Source: Streptomyces caeruleatus (lineage in GTDB: Bacteria; Actinomycetota; Actinomycetes; Streptomycetales; Streptomycetaceae). From it: 64,000 nt of DNA. Below are positions 8,939 to 17,675 of the stretch, one piece after another. The stretch spans positions 248,001 to 312,000 of the forward strand of contig NZ_KQ948924.1 of assembly GCF_001514235.1 (NCBI RefSeq). The letters are read 5' to 3'. The position numbers were made by a program, and so were the translations under genes. A model generated the notes under the pieces. It saw only the letters and a program-made list of their open reading frames with translations, was not told the DNA's origin and did no database searches. Each line of letters begins with the position of its first letter. The first letter of the stretch is position 1.

Positions 8939-9625
8939 ATGCGCGAAATGTCTGCGTCCGAGGCTGAGCTGGCCGAGCTGGCCGAAGAGGAGGAGCGACG
9001 GAAGAGACGTGCTCCTTGGGGTGTGATAGCGCTGGTCCTGCTGACCGGTCTCGCGCTCGTTCGCAATGGCTCGGGTGAGTTCGACGAGGGGCCGCCGCAG
9101 CCCGCCTCGGCGGCCGCCCCGGACCGCAGGGTGCCCGGCGGGCTCTTCGCCGGTGCCGCGCAGCCGCTGCCGTACGCGCTGCCGGAGCGGGTCAGGATCC
9201 CCGGCATCCAGGTGGACGCCCCGGTCATCCCGGTCGGCCTCGACGTGGACGGCTGGGTCGGCGCGCCGCCGCCGGAGGACCCCAATCTGGCGGGCTGGTT
9301 CACCGGTTCCGTCTCTCCCGGCGAGAAGGGCACCGCGGTGGTGGTCGGCCATGTCGACAACACCCAGGGTCCCGCCGTGTTCTACGGGCTCGGCGGCCTG
9401 CAGAAGGGAAATCGCGTCGAGATCGCCCGCAAGGACGGGAAGACGGCCGTTTTCGAGATCTACGGCATCGAGGTGTTCGAGAAGAACAACTTCCCGGGCG
9501 ACCGGGTGTACGCCTCCAAGGGAAGCGCGGAACTGCGGGTCATCACCTGCGGGGGCGGTTTCACCAAGCAGGGCGGTTACGACGGGAACGTCGTCGCTTT
9601 CGCCCGCCTGGTCGAGGTCCGCTGA
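8939..9625 (+). CDS. Class F sortase
   Basis: A 228-residue membrane-anchored transpeptidase. A charged N-terminus leads into a single helix (about 27-41), a disordered Pro/Ala linker, then the sortase fold. The catalytic triad is visible: His138 in VVVGHVDN, Cys204 in VITCGGGF and Arg223 in VVAFARLVE. Class F sortases in Streptomyces commonly lie by small exported Ig-like proteins, as here. Start at 8939 is the first ATG; a second at 8948 is possible. Substrates are not proven; the two small surface proteins just upstream are the nearest candidates. Confidence 0.87.
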   Translation: MREMSASEAELAELAEEEERRKRRAPWGVIALVLLTGLALVRNGSGEFDEGPPQPASAAAPDRRVPGGLFAGAAQPLPYALPERVRIPGIQVDAPVIPVGLDVDGWVGAPPPEDPNLAGWFTGSVSPGEKGTAVVVGHVDNTQGPAVFYGLGGLQKGNRVEIARKDGKTAVFEIYGIEVFEKNNFPGDRVYASKGSAELRVITCGGGFTKQGGYDGNVVAFARLVEVR

Positions 9626-9653
9626 GCGGGCTCGACCGGGCGGGCGTGAGCCG

Positions 9654-10505
9654 TCACCGGTAACGCCGTGTGGGGACCGTGACGTGGTAGCCGGCATCCA
9701 GCAGTTGCGGCAGATAGGTGCGCAGGGCCCGGACGCTCTGCGAGCGGTCGCCCCCGGCGTCGTGCGAGAGGACCACGACGCCGGGGGCGGCGCCGTTCTC
9801 CACCCGGCCGACGATGGTGCGGGTGCCGGGGGCGGTCCAGTCGAGGGTGTCGACGGTCCAGGCGAGCGGTTCCATGCCGAGTTCGGCGCCGATCCGGAAG
9901 GTGGCGCGGTTCCAGGCGCCGTAGGGGGCGCGGAACCAGGCGGGGCGTTCGCCGTAGCTCTCCTCGACGACGTCGCTGGTGCGTTCCATCTCCTTGCGGA
10001 TCCGGGCGTGGCTGAGACGGGTGAGCAGCGGGTGGGACCAGGTGTGGTTGCCGACGACGTGGCCCTCCTCGGCCATCCGGGCCAGCAGGTCCTTGTTGTC
10101 GACGACCATCTCGCCGCACACGAAGAACATCGCGCGGACGTCGTACTCGCGCAGGGTGTCCAGGATGTACGGCGTGTACCGGGGGTCGGGTCCGTCGTCG
10201 AAGGTCAGCACCATGGTGCGGCCGCGGCCGGACACCCGCAGCAGGGGTGCGCGCCGTACGAGGGTGGGGCGGGGCGCCGCCCGGGGCGGGCCGTAGCCCG
10301 TCAGGGGCTGCAGGCGGTACGAGGAGGGCTTGAGCGCGGGACGTGCCTGCGGGCCCGCGGCCGGGGCGGCCCGGACGGGCTCGTCACCGTTGCCCGCGAC
10401 CGTCGCCAGCAGCCCGGCGCTGCCGGCCGCTCCGACGGCGGCGACACCGGCGAGCAACGCACGGCGTCGCGTGAGCGGACTGGTGGGCAGCTGATCCTTC
10501 GTCAT
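9654..10505 (-). CDS. Tat-exported polysaccharide deacetylase (NodB domain, CE4)
   Basis: A 283-residue exported hydrolase that should remove N- or O-acetyl groups from a polysaccharide such as peptidoglycan, chitin oligomers or a capsule. A twin-arginine signal (LTRRRALLAGVAAVGAAG) leads to a linker, then the NodB domain: MVLTFDDGPDPRYT (metal and base Asp residues), GNHTWSHPLLTRLS (metal His pair), WFRAPYGAWN, and VVVLSHDAGGDRSQSV near the end. All CE4 motifs are intact, so it should be active. It ends 28 bases from the convergent sortase gene and starts about 100 bases after the lysX stop, possibly in the same leftward transcript. Confidence 0.87.
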   Translation of the reverse strand: MTKDQLPTSPLTRRRALLAGVAAVGAAGSAGLLATVAGNGDEPVRAAPAAGPQARPALKPSSYRLQPLTGYGPPRAAPRPTLVRRAPLLRVSGRGRTMVLTFDDGPDPRYTPYILDTLREYDVRAMFFVCGEMVVDNKDLLARMAEEGHVVGNHTWSHPLLTRLSHARIRKEMERTSDVVEESYGERPAWFRAPYGAWNRATFRIGAELGMEPLAWTVDTLDWTAPGTRTIVGRVENGAAPGVVVLSHDAGGDRSQSVRALRTYLPQLLDAGYHVTVPTRRYR

Positions 10506-10607
10506 GACTCATCAGTCGCCCGGCGAGCGACCGACGCACCAGTACGACACCGGTACGGAGGTACGAATACACCCACGCGGCCCAGCCGTCAGGTCTGGGG
10601 CACACCG

Positions 10608-13600
10608 TCAGCGGCGGCGTACCAACGGGAACGGCAGGGTCTCGCGGATGGTCAGGCCGGTGAGGAACATGACGAGGCGGTCGACGCCGATGCCGAGGCC
10701 TCCGGTGGGGGGCATGGCGTATTCGAGGGCGTCGAGGAAGTCCTCGTCGAGTTCCATGGCCTCGGGGTCTCCGCCTGCGGCGAGCAGGGACTGGGCGGTG
10801 AGGCGGCGGCGCTGTTCGACGGGGTCGGTGAGTTCGGAGTAGGCGGTGCCGAGTTCGGTGCCGAAGGCGACGAGGTCCCAGCGTTCGGCGAGGCGGGGGT
10901 CGGTGCGGTGCTGGCGGGTGAGCGGGGAGACGTCGGTGGGGAAGTCCTTGTAGAAGGTGGGGAGGACGGTCTTCTCCTCGACCAGGCGCTCGTACATCTC
11001 CAGGACCACGTCGCCGTGGCCGTCGTCGGCGACGTACGGCACGCCCACGCGGTCGCAGTGCCGGTGCAGGCGGAGCAGTTCCGTGCCGGGGCCGATCTCC
11101 TCGCCCAGTGCCTCGGAGATCGCGCCGTACACCGTCTTGACCGGCCACTGCCCGGAGATGTCGTACTCCTTGCCGTCCTGGTGGGCGACGGGTGAGCCGT
11201 AGGCGGCGGTCGCGGCGCCCTGGATCAGTTCGCGGACGAGGTGGAGCATCACGTCGTAGTCGGCGTACGCCTGGTAGGCCTCCAGGATCGTGAACTCGGG
11301 GTTGTGCTTGTAGTCGACGCCCTCGTTGCGGAAGGTGCGGCCCATCTCGAAGACCTTCTCCAGGCCGCCGACGCACAGCCGCTTGAGGAACAGTTCGGGG
11401 GCGATGCGCAGATAGAGGTCGAGGTCGTAGGCGTTGATGTGGGTGGTGAAGGGGCGGGCGTTGGCGCCGCCGTGGATCTGCTGGAGCACCGGTGTCTCGA
11501 CCTCGAGGAAGCCTCGCTGGAGCAGGCCCTGGCGTACGGCCTGGACGGCGGTGGAGCGGGCGCGGACCACGTCGCGGGCGGCGGGGCTGGAGACCAGGTC
11601 GAGGTAGCGCATACGGACCTTGGCCTCGGGGTCGGCGAGGCCCCGGCGCTTGTCGGGCAGGGGGCGCAGGCACTTGCCGATGAGCTGCCAGGAGGTGACG
11701 AAGACGGTGGGCTCGCCCTTGTCGCTGACGCCCGCGCGGCCGGTCGCGCTGATGAGGTCGCCGATGTCGGTGTCTGCGGTGAAGCGGTCGAGGGCGGCGC
11801 CGGAGTCCTTGCGGGTGAGGGCGAGCTGGTGGTCGCCGGACCAGTCGCGCAGTACGGCGAAGACGATGCCGCCGAAGTCGCGGACCAGCATGATCCGGCC
11901 TGCGACGGTGACCTGCTCGCCCGCGCGGACGTCGGTGAGGGCGTGGGTGCGGGCGGGGATGCCGACCGGGTAGGGGTCGACGCCGTCGGCGCGCAGCCGG
12001 TCGAGGGTGCGGTGCCGGATGCGGACCTGCTCGGGCAGGCCCGCATCCGGCCCGGCCGCCCCGGCCTCGTCCCCTCCGTCGAGGCCGAGCGCCGCCAGCG
12101 AGGGCAGTCCTTCGGTGGTGGCGGGACGCGGCCCGCCTCGCGGGTGCCCGTTTCTGCGGAGTTTGTGCAGCGACGGTACGGAGACGAATCCCTCCGCGAT
12201 GCCGGAGGCCATGCCGATCCGGGCGAGGGAGGCTGCCTCGCCGTAGCAGATGAAGCGTGGGAACCACTGCGGGTTGTACTTGGCGTTGGAGCGGTAGAGG
12301 GCCTCCAGTTGCCACCACTTGGAGAAGAACAGCAGCAGCCGTCGCCACAGTCGCAGTACGGGTCCGGCGCCGATGCGGGCGCCCTCCTCGAAGACCGAGC
12401 GGAAGACGGCGAAGTTCAGCGAGATCCGGCGGATGCCCAGCTTCGGGGCCACCGCGCACAGCTCGGCGATCATGAACTCCATGACGCCGTTGGGCGCGGC
12501 GCGGTCACGGCGCATCAGGTCCAGGGAGACGCCTTCCCTGCCCCAGGGCACGAAGGAGAGCAGGGCGAGCAGTTCGCCGTCCTCGCCGAGGGCCTCCACG
12601 AGGAGGCAGTCGCCGTCGGCGGGGTCGCCGAGGCGGTCCAGGGCCATGGAGAAGCCGCGTTCGGTCTCGGTGTCGCGCCAGTGGTCGGCCTTGCCGATCA
12701 CCTCCTCCATCTCGGTCTCGGTGAGCGTGGAGTGGCGGCGGACACGGCAGTGGGCGCCGGTGCGGCGGACGCGGTGGACGGCCTGCCGGGTCACCCGCAT
12801 GTCGCGGCCGTCGAGGCCGAAGTCCGGCACGTTGAGGATGGCCTCGTCGCCGAGTTGGAGGGCGCCTAGGCCGGCGCGGGCGTAGGCGGTGGCCCCGTCC
12901 TCGGAGGCGCCCATCGCGGCGGGCACCCAGGCGTGCCAGCGGGCCGCGTCCAGCCAGACGGCGATGGCGTGCGGCCAGGCCTCGCGGTCGCCGACCGGGT
13001 CGCCGCTGGCGAGGCAGACGCCGGCCTCGACGCGGTAGGTGACGGCGGCCTTGCCGCTGGGTGAGAAGACGACGGCCTTGTCGCGGCGGGTGGCGAAGTA
13101 CCCGAGGGAGTCCTGGCCGCCGTAGGCCTTGAGCAGGGCGCGGATGCGGGCCTCCTCGTCGTCGTGCAGGGCGGCCTCCATGCGCTGGGAGCGGAAGAGC
13201 GTCGTGGCGGCGTTGAGGAGGGCGAGGGCGCCGAACAGGCCGAGGAGGAAGTAGAGGGGGCGGGGCGGGCGTCCGTCGTAGGAGGTGCCGGAGACGAGTC
13301 CGCCGCAGACCCGGTCGGCGGCCCAGGCCAGCCGCTGGCCCTGCGGCAGCGTGCCGGGGAACAGCTCGACGAGTCCCCAGCCGACCAGGATGCCGAGGGC
13401 GAGCCCGACGACCAGGACGCCGAGGGCCCGGCGTACGGCGGCGCGGCGGGACGCGGCGTAGAACTCCCTGCGGGCGACGATGAGCAGGGCCAGGGCGAGG
13501 GCGCACACGATCAGGGACGGGACGGAGTCCGCGTAGTCGCCGAACACCGTGCCGAGCAGGTCGCTCAGGACCAGTAGCCCGAGGTAGACGACGACCAGCC

Positions 13601-13886
13601 ACCAGGCGATCTTCTTGCGGGCGGCGGTCGCCGCGGCGAGCAGGAAGAGGAAGACGGCGTAGGCGAGGTTGGCGCTGACCGGGACGATGAGCTGGTCGAG
13701 GGCGCGCACGACGGGGCGCAGCGCGGTGCGCAGCGGTGGGATGAGGGCGAGCAGGACGCAGAGGAGTCCGAGGGCGCCGAAGAAGGTCGCGAAACCCTCC
13801 GGCACCCTGCTCAGGGCGCCGTGCCGGGGCGACCGTATCGGGCCCTTGGTGCTCTTCTCCCGGGTGGCCTCCACGGTGGCACTCAT
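10608..13886 (-). CDS. lysX: LysX: lysylphosphatidylglycerol synthetase fused to lysyl-tRNA synthetase
   Basis: A 1092-residue two-part enzyme. Residues 1-235 hold about six membrane helices; about 240-580 form the MprF/DUF2156 transferase domain (GKAAVTYRVEAGVCLASGDP, and SKWWQLEALYRSNAKYNPQW near its end); about 610-1092 are a class II lysyl-tRNA synthetase with anticodon-binding OB fold, motif 2 (VFEMGRTFRNEGVDYKHNPE) and motif 3 (GLGIGVDRLVMFLTG). It should charge tRNA-Lys and transfer Lys to phosphatidylglycerol, making the membrane more positive and less sensitive to cationic peptides. The same fusion is known from mycobacteria. The gene precedes the polysaccharide deacetylase, so both may belong to envelope defence. 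Confidence 0.92.
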   Translation of the reverse strand: MSATVEATREKSTKGPIRSPRHGALSRVPEGFATFFGALGLLCVLLALIPPLRTALRPVVRALDQLIVPVSANLAYAVFLFLLAAATAARKKIAWWLVVVYLGLLVLSDLLGTVFGDYADSVPSLIVCALALALLIVARREFYAASRRAAVRRALGVLVVGLALGILVGWGLVELFPGTLPQGQRLAWAADRVCGGLVSGTSYDGRPPRPLYFLLGLFGALALLNAATTLFRSQRMEAALHDDEEARIRALLKAYGGQDSLGYFATRRDKAVVFSPSGKAAVTYRVEAGVCLASGDPVGDREAWPHAIAVWLDAARWHAWVPAAMGASEDGATAYARAGLGALQLGDEAILNVPDFGLDGRDMRVTRQAVHRVRRTGAHCRVRRHSTLTETEMEEVIGKADHWRDTETERGFSMALDRLGDPADGDCLLVEALGEDGELLALLSFVPWGREGVSLDLMRRDRAAPNGVMEFMIAELCAVAPKLGIRRISLNFAVFRSVFEEGARIGAGPVLRLWRRLLLFFSKWWQLEALYRSNAKYNPQWFPRFICYGEAASLARIGMASGIAEGFVSVPSLHKLRRNGHPRGGPRPATTEGLPSLAALGLDGGDEAGAAGPDAGLPEQVRIRHRTLDRLRADGVDPYPVGIPARTHALTDVRAGEQVTVAGRIMLVRDFGGIVFAVLRDWSGDHQLALTRKDSGAALDRFTADTDIGDLISATGRAGVSDKGEPTVFVTSWQLIGKCLRPLPDKRRGLADPEAKVRMRYLDLVSSPAARDVVRARSTAVQAVRQGLLQRGFLEVETPVLQQIHGGANARPFTTHINAYDLDLYLRIAPELFLKRLCVGGLEKVFEMGRTFRNEGVDYKHNPEFTILEAYQAYADYDVMLHLVRELIQGAATAAYGSPVAHQDGKEYDISGQWPVKTVYGAISEALGEEIGPGTELLRLHRHCDRVGVPYVADDGHGDVVLEMYERLVEEKTVLPTFYKDFPTDVSPLTRQHRTDPRLAERWDLVAFGTELGTAYSELTDPVEQRRRLTAQSLLAAGGDPEAMELDEDFLDALEYAMPPTGGLGIGVDRLVMFLTGLTIRETLPFPLVRRR

Positions 13887-13974
13887 GTTCCGACTCTAGG
13901 AAGAGCGCGGCCTCCTCGCCCGTCGAGCGTCCTGCCCGCAGGGCGGACCTGGGGCTTCCGATAGCCTCCCTGCC

Positions 13975-14436
13975 GTGACGGAACAGCACTCGCACCAGTT
14001 CGAGCGGGGCACGGACGGGCCCAAGGTCATCGTGGTCGGCGTGGACGGCTCCGACTCCTCGCTGCGCGCGGCGGCTTACGCCGGTGGTCTCGCGCGACGG
14101 CAGCGGGCGCTGCTGGCCGTCGTGTACGTGCAGCCGGTGATGACGGCGGGCGCGGCGCTCGGGGCGCCGGTCGCGGAGACGACCAACGAGATCGCCGAGA
14201 GCCTGATCGCCCAGATCCGGGACGCGACCGAGCGGCTCAAGGGGATATTCGACGTCCGCTGGGAGTTCCACACCTTCCAGGGCGACCCCTACAACGGCCT
14301 GGTGAAGGCGGCGGACGACCTGAAGGCCGACGCGGTGGTGGTGGGCGCGTCGGAACAGGCCGGTCACCGGATCGTGGGCTCGGTCGCGGTGCGGTTGGTG
14401 AAGGCGGGGCGGTGGCCGGTGACGGTGGTGCCCTAG
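13975..14436 (+). CDS. Universal stress protein (UspA family)
   Basis: A 153-residue single-domain Usp. KVIVVGVDGSDSS carries the nucleotide-contacting Asp near the N-terminus, followed by LLAVVYVQPV and, near the end, ADAVVVGASEQAGHRIVGSV and WPVTVVP. The second half deviates from the G-2x-G-9x-G-S ATP loop, so ATP binding is uncertain. The start is the GTG at 13975. The divergent neighbour is lysX, 88 bases away, and a flavin/F420-type gene follows. Usp proteins help survival in stress or hypoxia in actinobacteria, but the specific role here cannot be read from sequence. Confidence 0.85.
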   Translation: MTEQHSHQFERGTDGPKVIVVGVDGSDSSLRAAAYAGGLARRQRALLAVVYVQPVMTAGAALGAPVAETTNEIAESLIAQIRDATERLKGIFDVRWEFHTFQGDPYNGLVKAADDLKADAVVVGASEQAGHRIVGSVAVRLVKAGRWPVTVVP

Positions 14437-14506
14437 GGTCGGCGGGTCCGCGGTCGTAGGTCGCTGGTCGGTGTACGGCAGGGGCGCGGCGACCGAGGAT
14501 GGCGGG

Positions 14507-14938
14507 ATGACCGCCTTCGACGTGGACGTCTTCCTGCAGCAGCCGCTGACCGCGCGCCTCGCGACCAACGGGCCGACGGTGCGCCCGGTCTGGTTCCTCT
14601 GGGAGCACGGCGCCTTCTGGATCCTCACCGGGCCGTGGACCCGGCTCTTCCACCGGGTCGGGGACGACCCGGCGGTGGCCCTCGTGGTGGACGAGTGCGA
14701 CCCGGCGACGGGGCTCGTGCGCCAGGTGATCGCGCGGGGCCGGGCCGAACTCGTGTCCTTCGACGTGCCCAGGGGCCGCCGCAAGCTCGCGCGCTACCTG
14801 GGCGCGGACGAAGGCCGCTGGGACGAACGGTTCGTGCGCTATCTGTACGACGACCCCGCGGAGCGCGGCACGGTGTGGCTGCGTCTGACGCCGGCGTCGC
14901 TCCATGTGCAGGACCTGAGTTACGCGGTCGCCGACTGA
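14507..14938 (+). CDS. Pyridoxamine-5'-phosphate-oxidase-like split-barrel protein
   Basis: A 143-residue split beta-barrel protein of the PPOX superfamily. MTAFDVDVFLQQPLTARLATNGPTVRPVWFLWEHG is the usual opening, where a small barrel binds FMN or F420, followed by RPVWFLWEHGAFWIL, VALVVDECD and ARGRAELV. In Streptomyces such proteins are often F420-dependent reductases; cofactor and substrate remain unproven. I chose ATG 14507, preceded by a GAGG/GGCGGG purine stretch, over the upstream in-frame ATG at 14471. It converges with the broken hydrolase gene 16 bases downstream. Confidence 0.75.
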   Translation: MTAFDVDVFLQQPLTARLATNGPTVRPVWFLWEHGAFWILTGPWTRLFHRVGDDPAVALVVDECDPATGLVRQVIARGRAELVSFDVPRGRRKLARYLGADEGRWDERFVRYLYDDPAERGTVWLRLTPASLHVQDLSYAVAD

Positions 14939-14954
14939 ACCGCGGTGTCCTGCG

Positions 14955-15770
14955 TCAGAGCGTGTGCAGGAACTCGGCCAGGATCCGGTTGAAGAGCTCC
15001 GGCTTCTCCAGGTTCGGGTAGTGGCCGACGCCGCTGATGACCTCGGAGCGGCCGTCCCGGGCGGTGGTGGCGAGGCGCTCGGCGGCGGCGAGCATGTCGG
15101 CGGGTTCCAGGCCGCCGTTGAGGGTGAGCAGGGGGACGGTGATCTCCGCCGCCCGGGCGAAGGTGTCGGTCACGGGTACGAACCAGTCCTTCTCGCCGGG
15201 CGTGTGCTTGGCGAGCGTGCCGCGGGCCAGGTCCTAGACCAGGCGCAGGATGCCCGGGTCGACGTCGTCGAGGGACCGGTGTTCACCGGGTACGACCTGC
15301 GCGAAGGCGGCGAGCCAGCCTTCGAGGTCCCCTGCGGCCAGCGTGCGCGCCATCTCGGCCTGGAGTTCGCGGGTCCAGGGGTCGGTGTACTGGAACTCTC
15401 CGGTCGCGGCGCCGCAGGTGACCACCGCGCGGACGAGCTCCGGATACTCCAGGACCGTGTTGGTGGCGATCAGCCCGCCCATGGACAGGCCGACGAGGAC
15501 CGCGGGACCTGCGTCGAGGTGGCGCAGCAGGGCGGCCACGTCGTCGGCCCAGCGGAAGGGCTTGGAGGCGTTGGCGGAGGCCCCGTGGCCCCGGACGTCC
15601 AGGGCGATCACGCGGTGGTCGACCGCGAGGGCCGGGATCTGGGGGTGCCAGACCCGGTGGTCGACGTACCCGGAGTGGAGCAGGACCACAAGGTCCCCGG
15701 TGCCGGTGTCGAGGTAGGCGAGATCGCCGTCGGCGGACGTGAATCGGGTCAGTTCCGAAGCAACTGTCAT
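14955..15770 (-). pseudogene. Alpha/beta hydrolase interrupted by one in-frame TAG
   Basis: An otherwise intact 271-codon gene for an alpha/beta-fold hydrolase. It shows LVVLLHSGYVDHRVW (oxyanion region), the nucleophile elbow VLVGLSMGGLIATN, the acid region and the final SGVGHYPNLEKPELFN with the catalytic His. At codon 179 (15234-15236) the frame has TAG between GILRLV and DLARGTLAKHTPGE; the same frame then continues to the natural end. One base change from CAG would explain it. Without suppression the product loses the catalytic His and is probably dead. It is divergent from a MarR gene with paired repeats between them, so it was presumably that regulator's target. Confidence 0.8.
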
Positions 15771-15772
15771 GA

Positions 15773-15818
15773 CAACCAAGGTGTCATCTTCCGTCGAGTT
15801 TGGCAACCTAGGTGTCAT
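15773..15818. promoter_or_regulatory. Two direct repeats, likely MarR operator
   Basis: CAACCAAGGTGTCAT (15773-15787) and CAACCTAGGTGTCAT (15804-15818) match at 14 of 15 positions and start exactly 31 bp apart, close to three helical turns. The second contains the palindrome ACCTAGGT. They fill the 57-bp space between the divergent hydrolase and MarR genes, so a MarR dimer at each would shut off both. Confidence 0.7.
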
Positions 15819-15827
15819 GATGGCCGG

Positions 15828-16301
15828 GTGAACGAGATCGACGCACCGCTGCCGCCCGACGACCTCGGCCACCGCGTGAGCGAGGTGTTCGACCTGATCG
15901 GCGCGCTCTACCGGCGCGGCCTGCGCAAGCTCGAACAGGGCCAGGAGATCGAGGGGGTGTCCGTCGGCGTGCGCTCCGTCCTGACCCTGCTCCACCGCTA
16001 CGGGCCGATGACGGTGCCCCAGATGGGCCGGGTCATGGCGCTGACCCGGCAGTTCGTGCAGCGCATGGTCAACGACGCGACGGCCAGGGGCTGGGCCGAG
16101 GCCACCCCCAACCCCGCGCACCAGCGGTCCTCGCTGATCCGGATCACGGCCGACGGCGAGGCCGTCATCACCGCGATCCTCGCCCGCGAGCACGCCCTGA
16201 ACCGGCAGGTCGGCGGCGATCTGACCGAGGCCGAACTCCGGGCGTGCGTGCGGGTGCTGAAGCAGATGATGAAGACCTTCGACGACGTCGACCCGGACTG
16301 A
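15828..16301 (+). CDS. MarR-family transcriptional regulator
   Basis: A 157-residue winged-helix regulator. The DNA-binding core reads VRSVLTLLHRYGPMTVPQMG, then MALTRQFVQRMVNDATARGW as recognition helix and wing NPAHQRSSLIRITADGEA, flanked by dimerisation helices at both ends. The start must be the GTG at 15828: ATGs just upstream run into stops after a few codons. The leader is very short and touches the second operator repeat, suggesting autoregulation. The neighbouring divergent hydrolase gene, now interrupted, is the expected target. Ligand unknown. Its stop lies one base from that of the convergent CapA-like gene. Confidence 0.87.
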   Translation: MNEIDAPLPPDDLGHRVSEVFDLIGALYRRGLRKLEQGQEIEGVSVGVRSVLTLLHRYGPMTVPQMGRVMALTRQFVQRMVNDATARGWAEATPNPAHQRSSLIRITADGEAVITAILAREHALNRQVGGDLTEAELRACVRVLKQMMKTFDDVDPD

Positions 16302-16302
16302 C

Positions 16303-17451
16303 CTACTCCCCCATGGTGAGCCCGTCCTTCCCGGCCCCCCGGCTCAGTACGACGTCCCGGATCCGGTCCCGGACACCGCGCACGTCGGCCCCCTTGGCGA
16401 GCGCCCGGTTGAGATCGACCACCCGGCCGGCGTCGATGTCGAACAGCTGCGGGACGAACTCGGCCTTCGACACCTCCCAGCGGCCGCCCTTGCGGTCCGG
16501 CGCGGCGAAGGTGAAGCGGGCCAGGGTGGACTGGTTGCCGCGCGGGTCCTGCACGCCCCGGTCGTTGTACATCGCACCGGCGATCTGGTCGCCCATGCCG
16601 TAGACCACCCAGGTGCCGTTGACCTTCTCGTACGCCTGCGGGACATGGGCGTGGGTGCCGAGGATCAGGTCGATGTCGGGGCGGCCGTCGGTGCGGGCGG
16701 CCGTGAGGTCGCGGGCCAGGGTCACCTGTTCGTCGTCGGGCCTGTCCTGCCATTCGGTGCCCCAGTGCAGGGAGACGACGACGACGTCGGCGCCTCCCTT
16801 CCGGGCGGCCCGGGCGTCCGCGAGGATCTTGCTCTCGTCGATCATGTTGACCGCCCAGGGCTGCTGCGGCGGAAGGGGGAAGCCGCTGACCCCGTACGTG
16901 TACGCCAGGTGCGCGACCCTGGCCGGACCGGCGCGCAGCACGGTGACCGTGCGCGCCTCGTCGGCCGTGCGCGCCGTTCCCGCGTGCCGCACCTTCGCCC
17001 GGTCGAGGGCGTTCAGCGTGCGCAGGATGCCGGCGGCGCCATCGTCGAGGCTGTGGTCGGAGGCGGTGGAACAGCCGTCGTAGCCGGTGGCGGCGAGCCC
17101 TCGGGCCACCTCCGGCGGGGACTTGAAGAGCGGATAGCCGGTGTAGCGGCCCTTCTCGCCGTAGACGGTCTCCATATGACACAGCGCCAGGTCCGCGCGG
17201 GACACCACCTGTCTGACACCGGCGAGCATGGGGCGGAAGTCGTAACCGGTGCCGCCCGCGTCGAAGCGCGCGCGTTCGATGATCGAGGCGTGCGGCAGGA
17301 CGTCGCCGGAGGCGACGAGCGTGAAGCCACGAGCCCCCTTGCCGGAGGGGCCCGCTTGCCCCGGGGCCTCCCGGCTGTGGGCCTGGCATGCGGCGCCTGC
17401 CGCGAGAACGGCCGTCGCGGCGAGGGCCACAAGTCGACTGCGTGGGATCAT
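16303..17451 (-). CDS. CapA-family exported metallophosphoesterase-like protein
   Basis: A 382-residue CapA/PGA_cap protein. The signal region MIPRSRLVALAATAVLAAGAAC ends in a possible but imperfect lipobox at Cys22. The fold motifs are VASGDVLPH, LCHMETVYGEKG, STASDHSLDDGA, VVVSLHWGTEWQ and LILGTHAHVPQAYE, which carry the Asp/His/Asn residues of the calcineurin-like metal site. Family members take part in poly-gamma-glutamate anchoring or related surface polymer handling, but no capB/capC homologue is next to it, so that role is not supported here. Likely membrane-tethered outside the cell. Confidence 0.82.
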   Translation of the reverse strand: MIPRSRLVALAATAVLAAGAACQAHSREAPGQAGPSGKGARGFTLVASGDVLPHASIIERARFDAGGTGYDFRPMLAGVRQVVSRADLALCHMETVYGEKGRYTGYPLFKSPPEVARGLAATGYDGCSTASDHSLDDGAAGILRTLNALDRAKVRHAGTARTADEARTVTVLRAGPARVAHLAYTYGVSGFPLPPQQPWAVNMIDESKILADARAARKGGADVVVVSLHWGTEWQDRPDDEQVTLARDLTAARTDGRPDIDLILGTHAHVPQAYEKVNGTWVVYGMGDQIAGAMYNDRGVQDPRGNQSTLARFTFAAPDRKGGRWEVSKAEFVPQLFDIDAGRVVDLNRALAKGADVRGVRDRIRDVVLSRGAGKDGLTMGE

Positions 17452-17675
17452 CGGCTCACCCCTTGTGGTCGTATATACGGATCAACAGGTATGAAGCCCT
17501 ACCCGCCCGCAAACAATCCGGCCACTTTCGTTAGCCCGTCCGGCGCGCACCCCTTGGGACCGACGCCAGGCGGAAGGGACCGTTCGTCGAACCGTTCGCC
17601 GACGCGATCGACCGTCCGCCGCAGATCCGTGTGCGCGCCCTGTCCCGGAACCGCCGCCTGCGATGCCATACGGCC

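Noticed and set aside
10384..14784. Very long alternative frames on both strands over lysX
   Set aside because: High GC content makes long shadow frames. Their translations are Arg/Pro/Gly-rich without domains, whereas the lysX frame has full synthetase motifs.
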